Part shown: positions 5,639 to 6,015 of the stretch, one piece after another
Numbering within the stretch: position 1 is the first letter of the stretch
Layout: every line of letters starts with the position of its first letter
Translations under genes and position numbers: made by a program
Notes under the pieces: model-generated
The model's input: the letters and a program-made list of their open reading frames with translations, nothing else
The model's database searches: none
What the model was told of the DNA's origin: nothing
Source of the DNA: an uncultured Burkholderiales bacterium
GTDB taxonomy: Bacteria > Pseudomonadota > Gammaproteobacteria > Burkholderiales > Burkholderiaceae_C
NCBI GenBank assembly: GCA_903953985.1
Contig: CAJBLW010000400.1
Span: 1 to 6,015 of the forward strand
Reading direction: 5' to 3'
Length of the DNA: 6,015 nucleotides

Positions 5639-6015
<377 letters not shown>

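Overview
This window looks like chromosome from a betaproteobacterium, most likely Burkholderiales and probably Comamonadaceae. The reasons are the protein types (a methionine synthase lacking its homocysteine module, a pilin–oligosaccharyltransferase pair, sucCD next to a terC gene) and the fairly GC-rich coding sequence. Genus cannot be decided from the sequence alone. All seven recognised genes are on the minus strand, so transcription runs from high to low coordinates. The large plus-strand open frames are antisense shadows.

In transcription order, the window opens with the 3' part of sucC (cut by the right edge) and the complete sucD, the two subunits of the TCA-cycle succinyl-CoA synthetase. 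Each stop codon is followed at the same distance by a similar GGGG/CCCC stem-loop. A 192-bp hairpin-rich leader then precedes a TerC/YjbE-type membrane protein gene. That gene ends in a textbook rho-independent terminator, which isolates it from the next unit.

The second block is a type IV pilus cassette. It holds a major-pilin-like prepilin (pilA) and, 62 bp downstream, a polytopic membrane protein of the PglL/PilO (TfpO) O-oligosaccharyltransferase class. The pilin ends in Cys-Lys-Ala-Ser, with serine as the last residue. This resembles the arrangement in which the neighbouring ligase glycosylates a C-terminal pilin serine.

The third block is an orphan NarL/FixJ-type response regulator behind a very AT-rich intergenic region. 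That region carries a long, nearly perfect palindrome (TTTTTAATTACCC-AATA-GGGTAATTAAAAA). Its centre falls at about -41.5 from the start site implied by the best -10 match, which suggests activator-type control, possibly autoregulation. The left edge holds the 5' part of a metH gene that begins directly at the pterin (methyl-tetrahydrofolate) domain. The homocysteine-binding module must therefore be encoded elsewhere.

Most of the content is ordinary housekeeping and pilus biology. The points worth a second look are the palindrome, the pilin/ligase pairing, the duplicated sucC/sucD stem-loops and the structured terC leader. I see no mobile element, CRISPR array, tRNA or rRNA.
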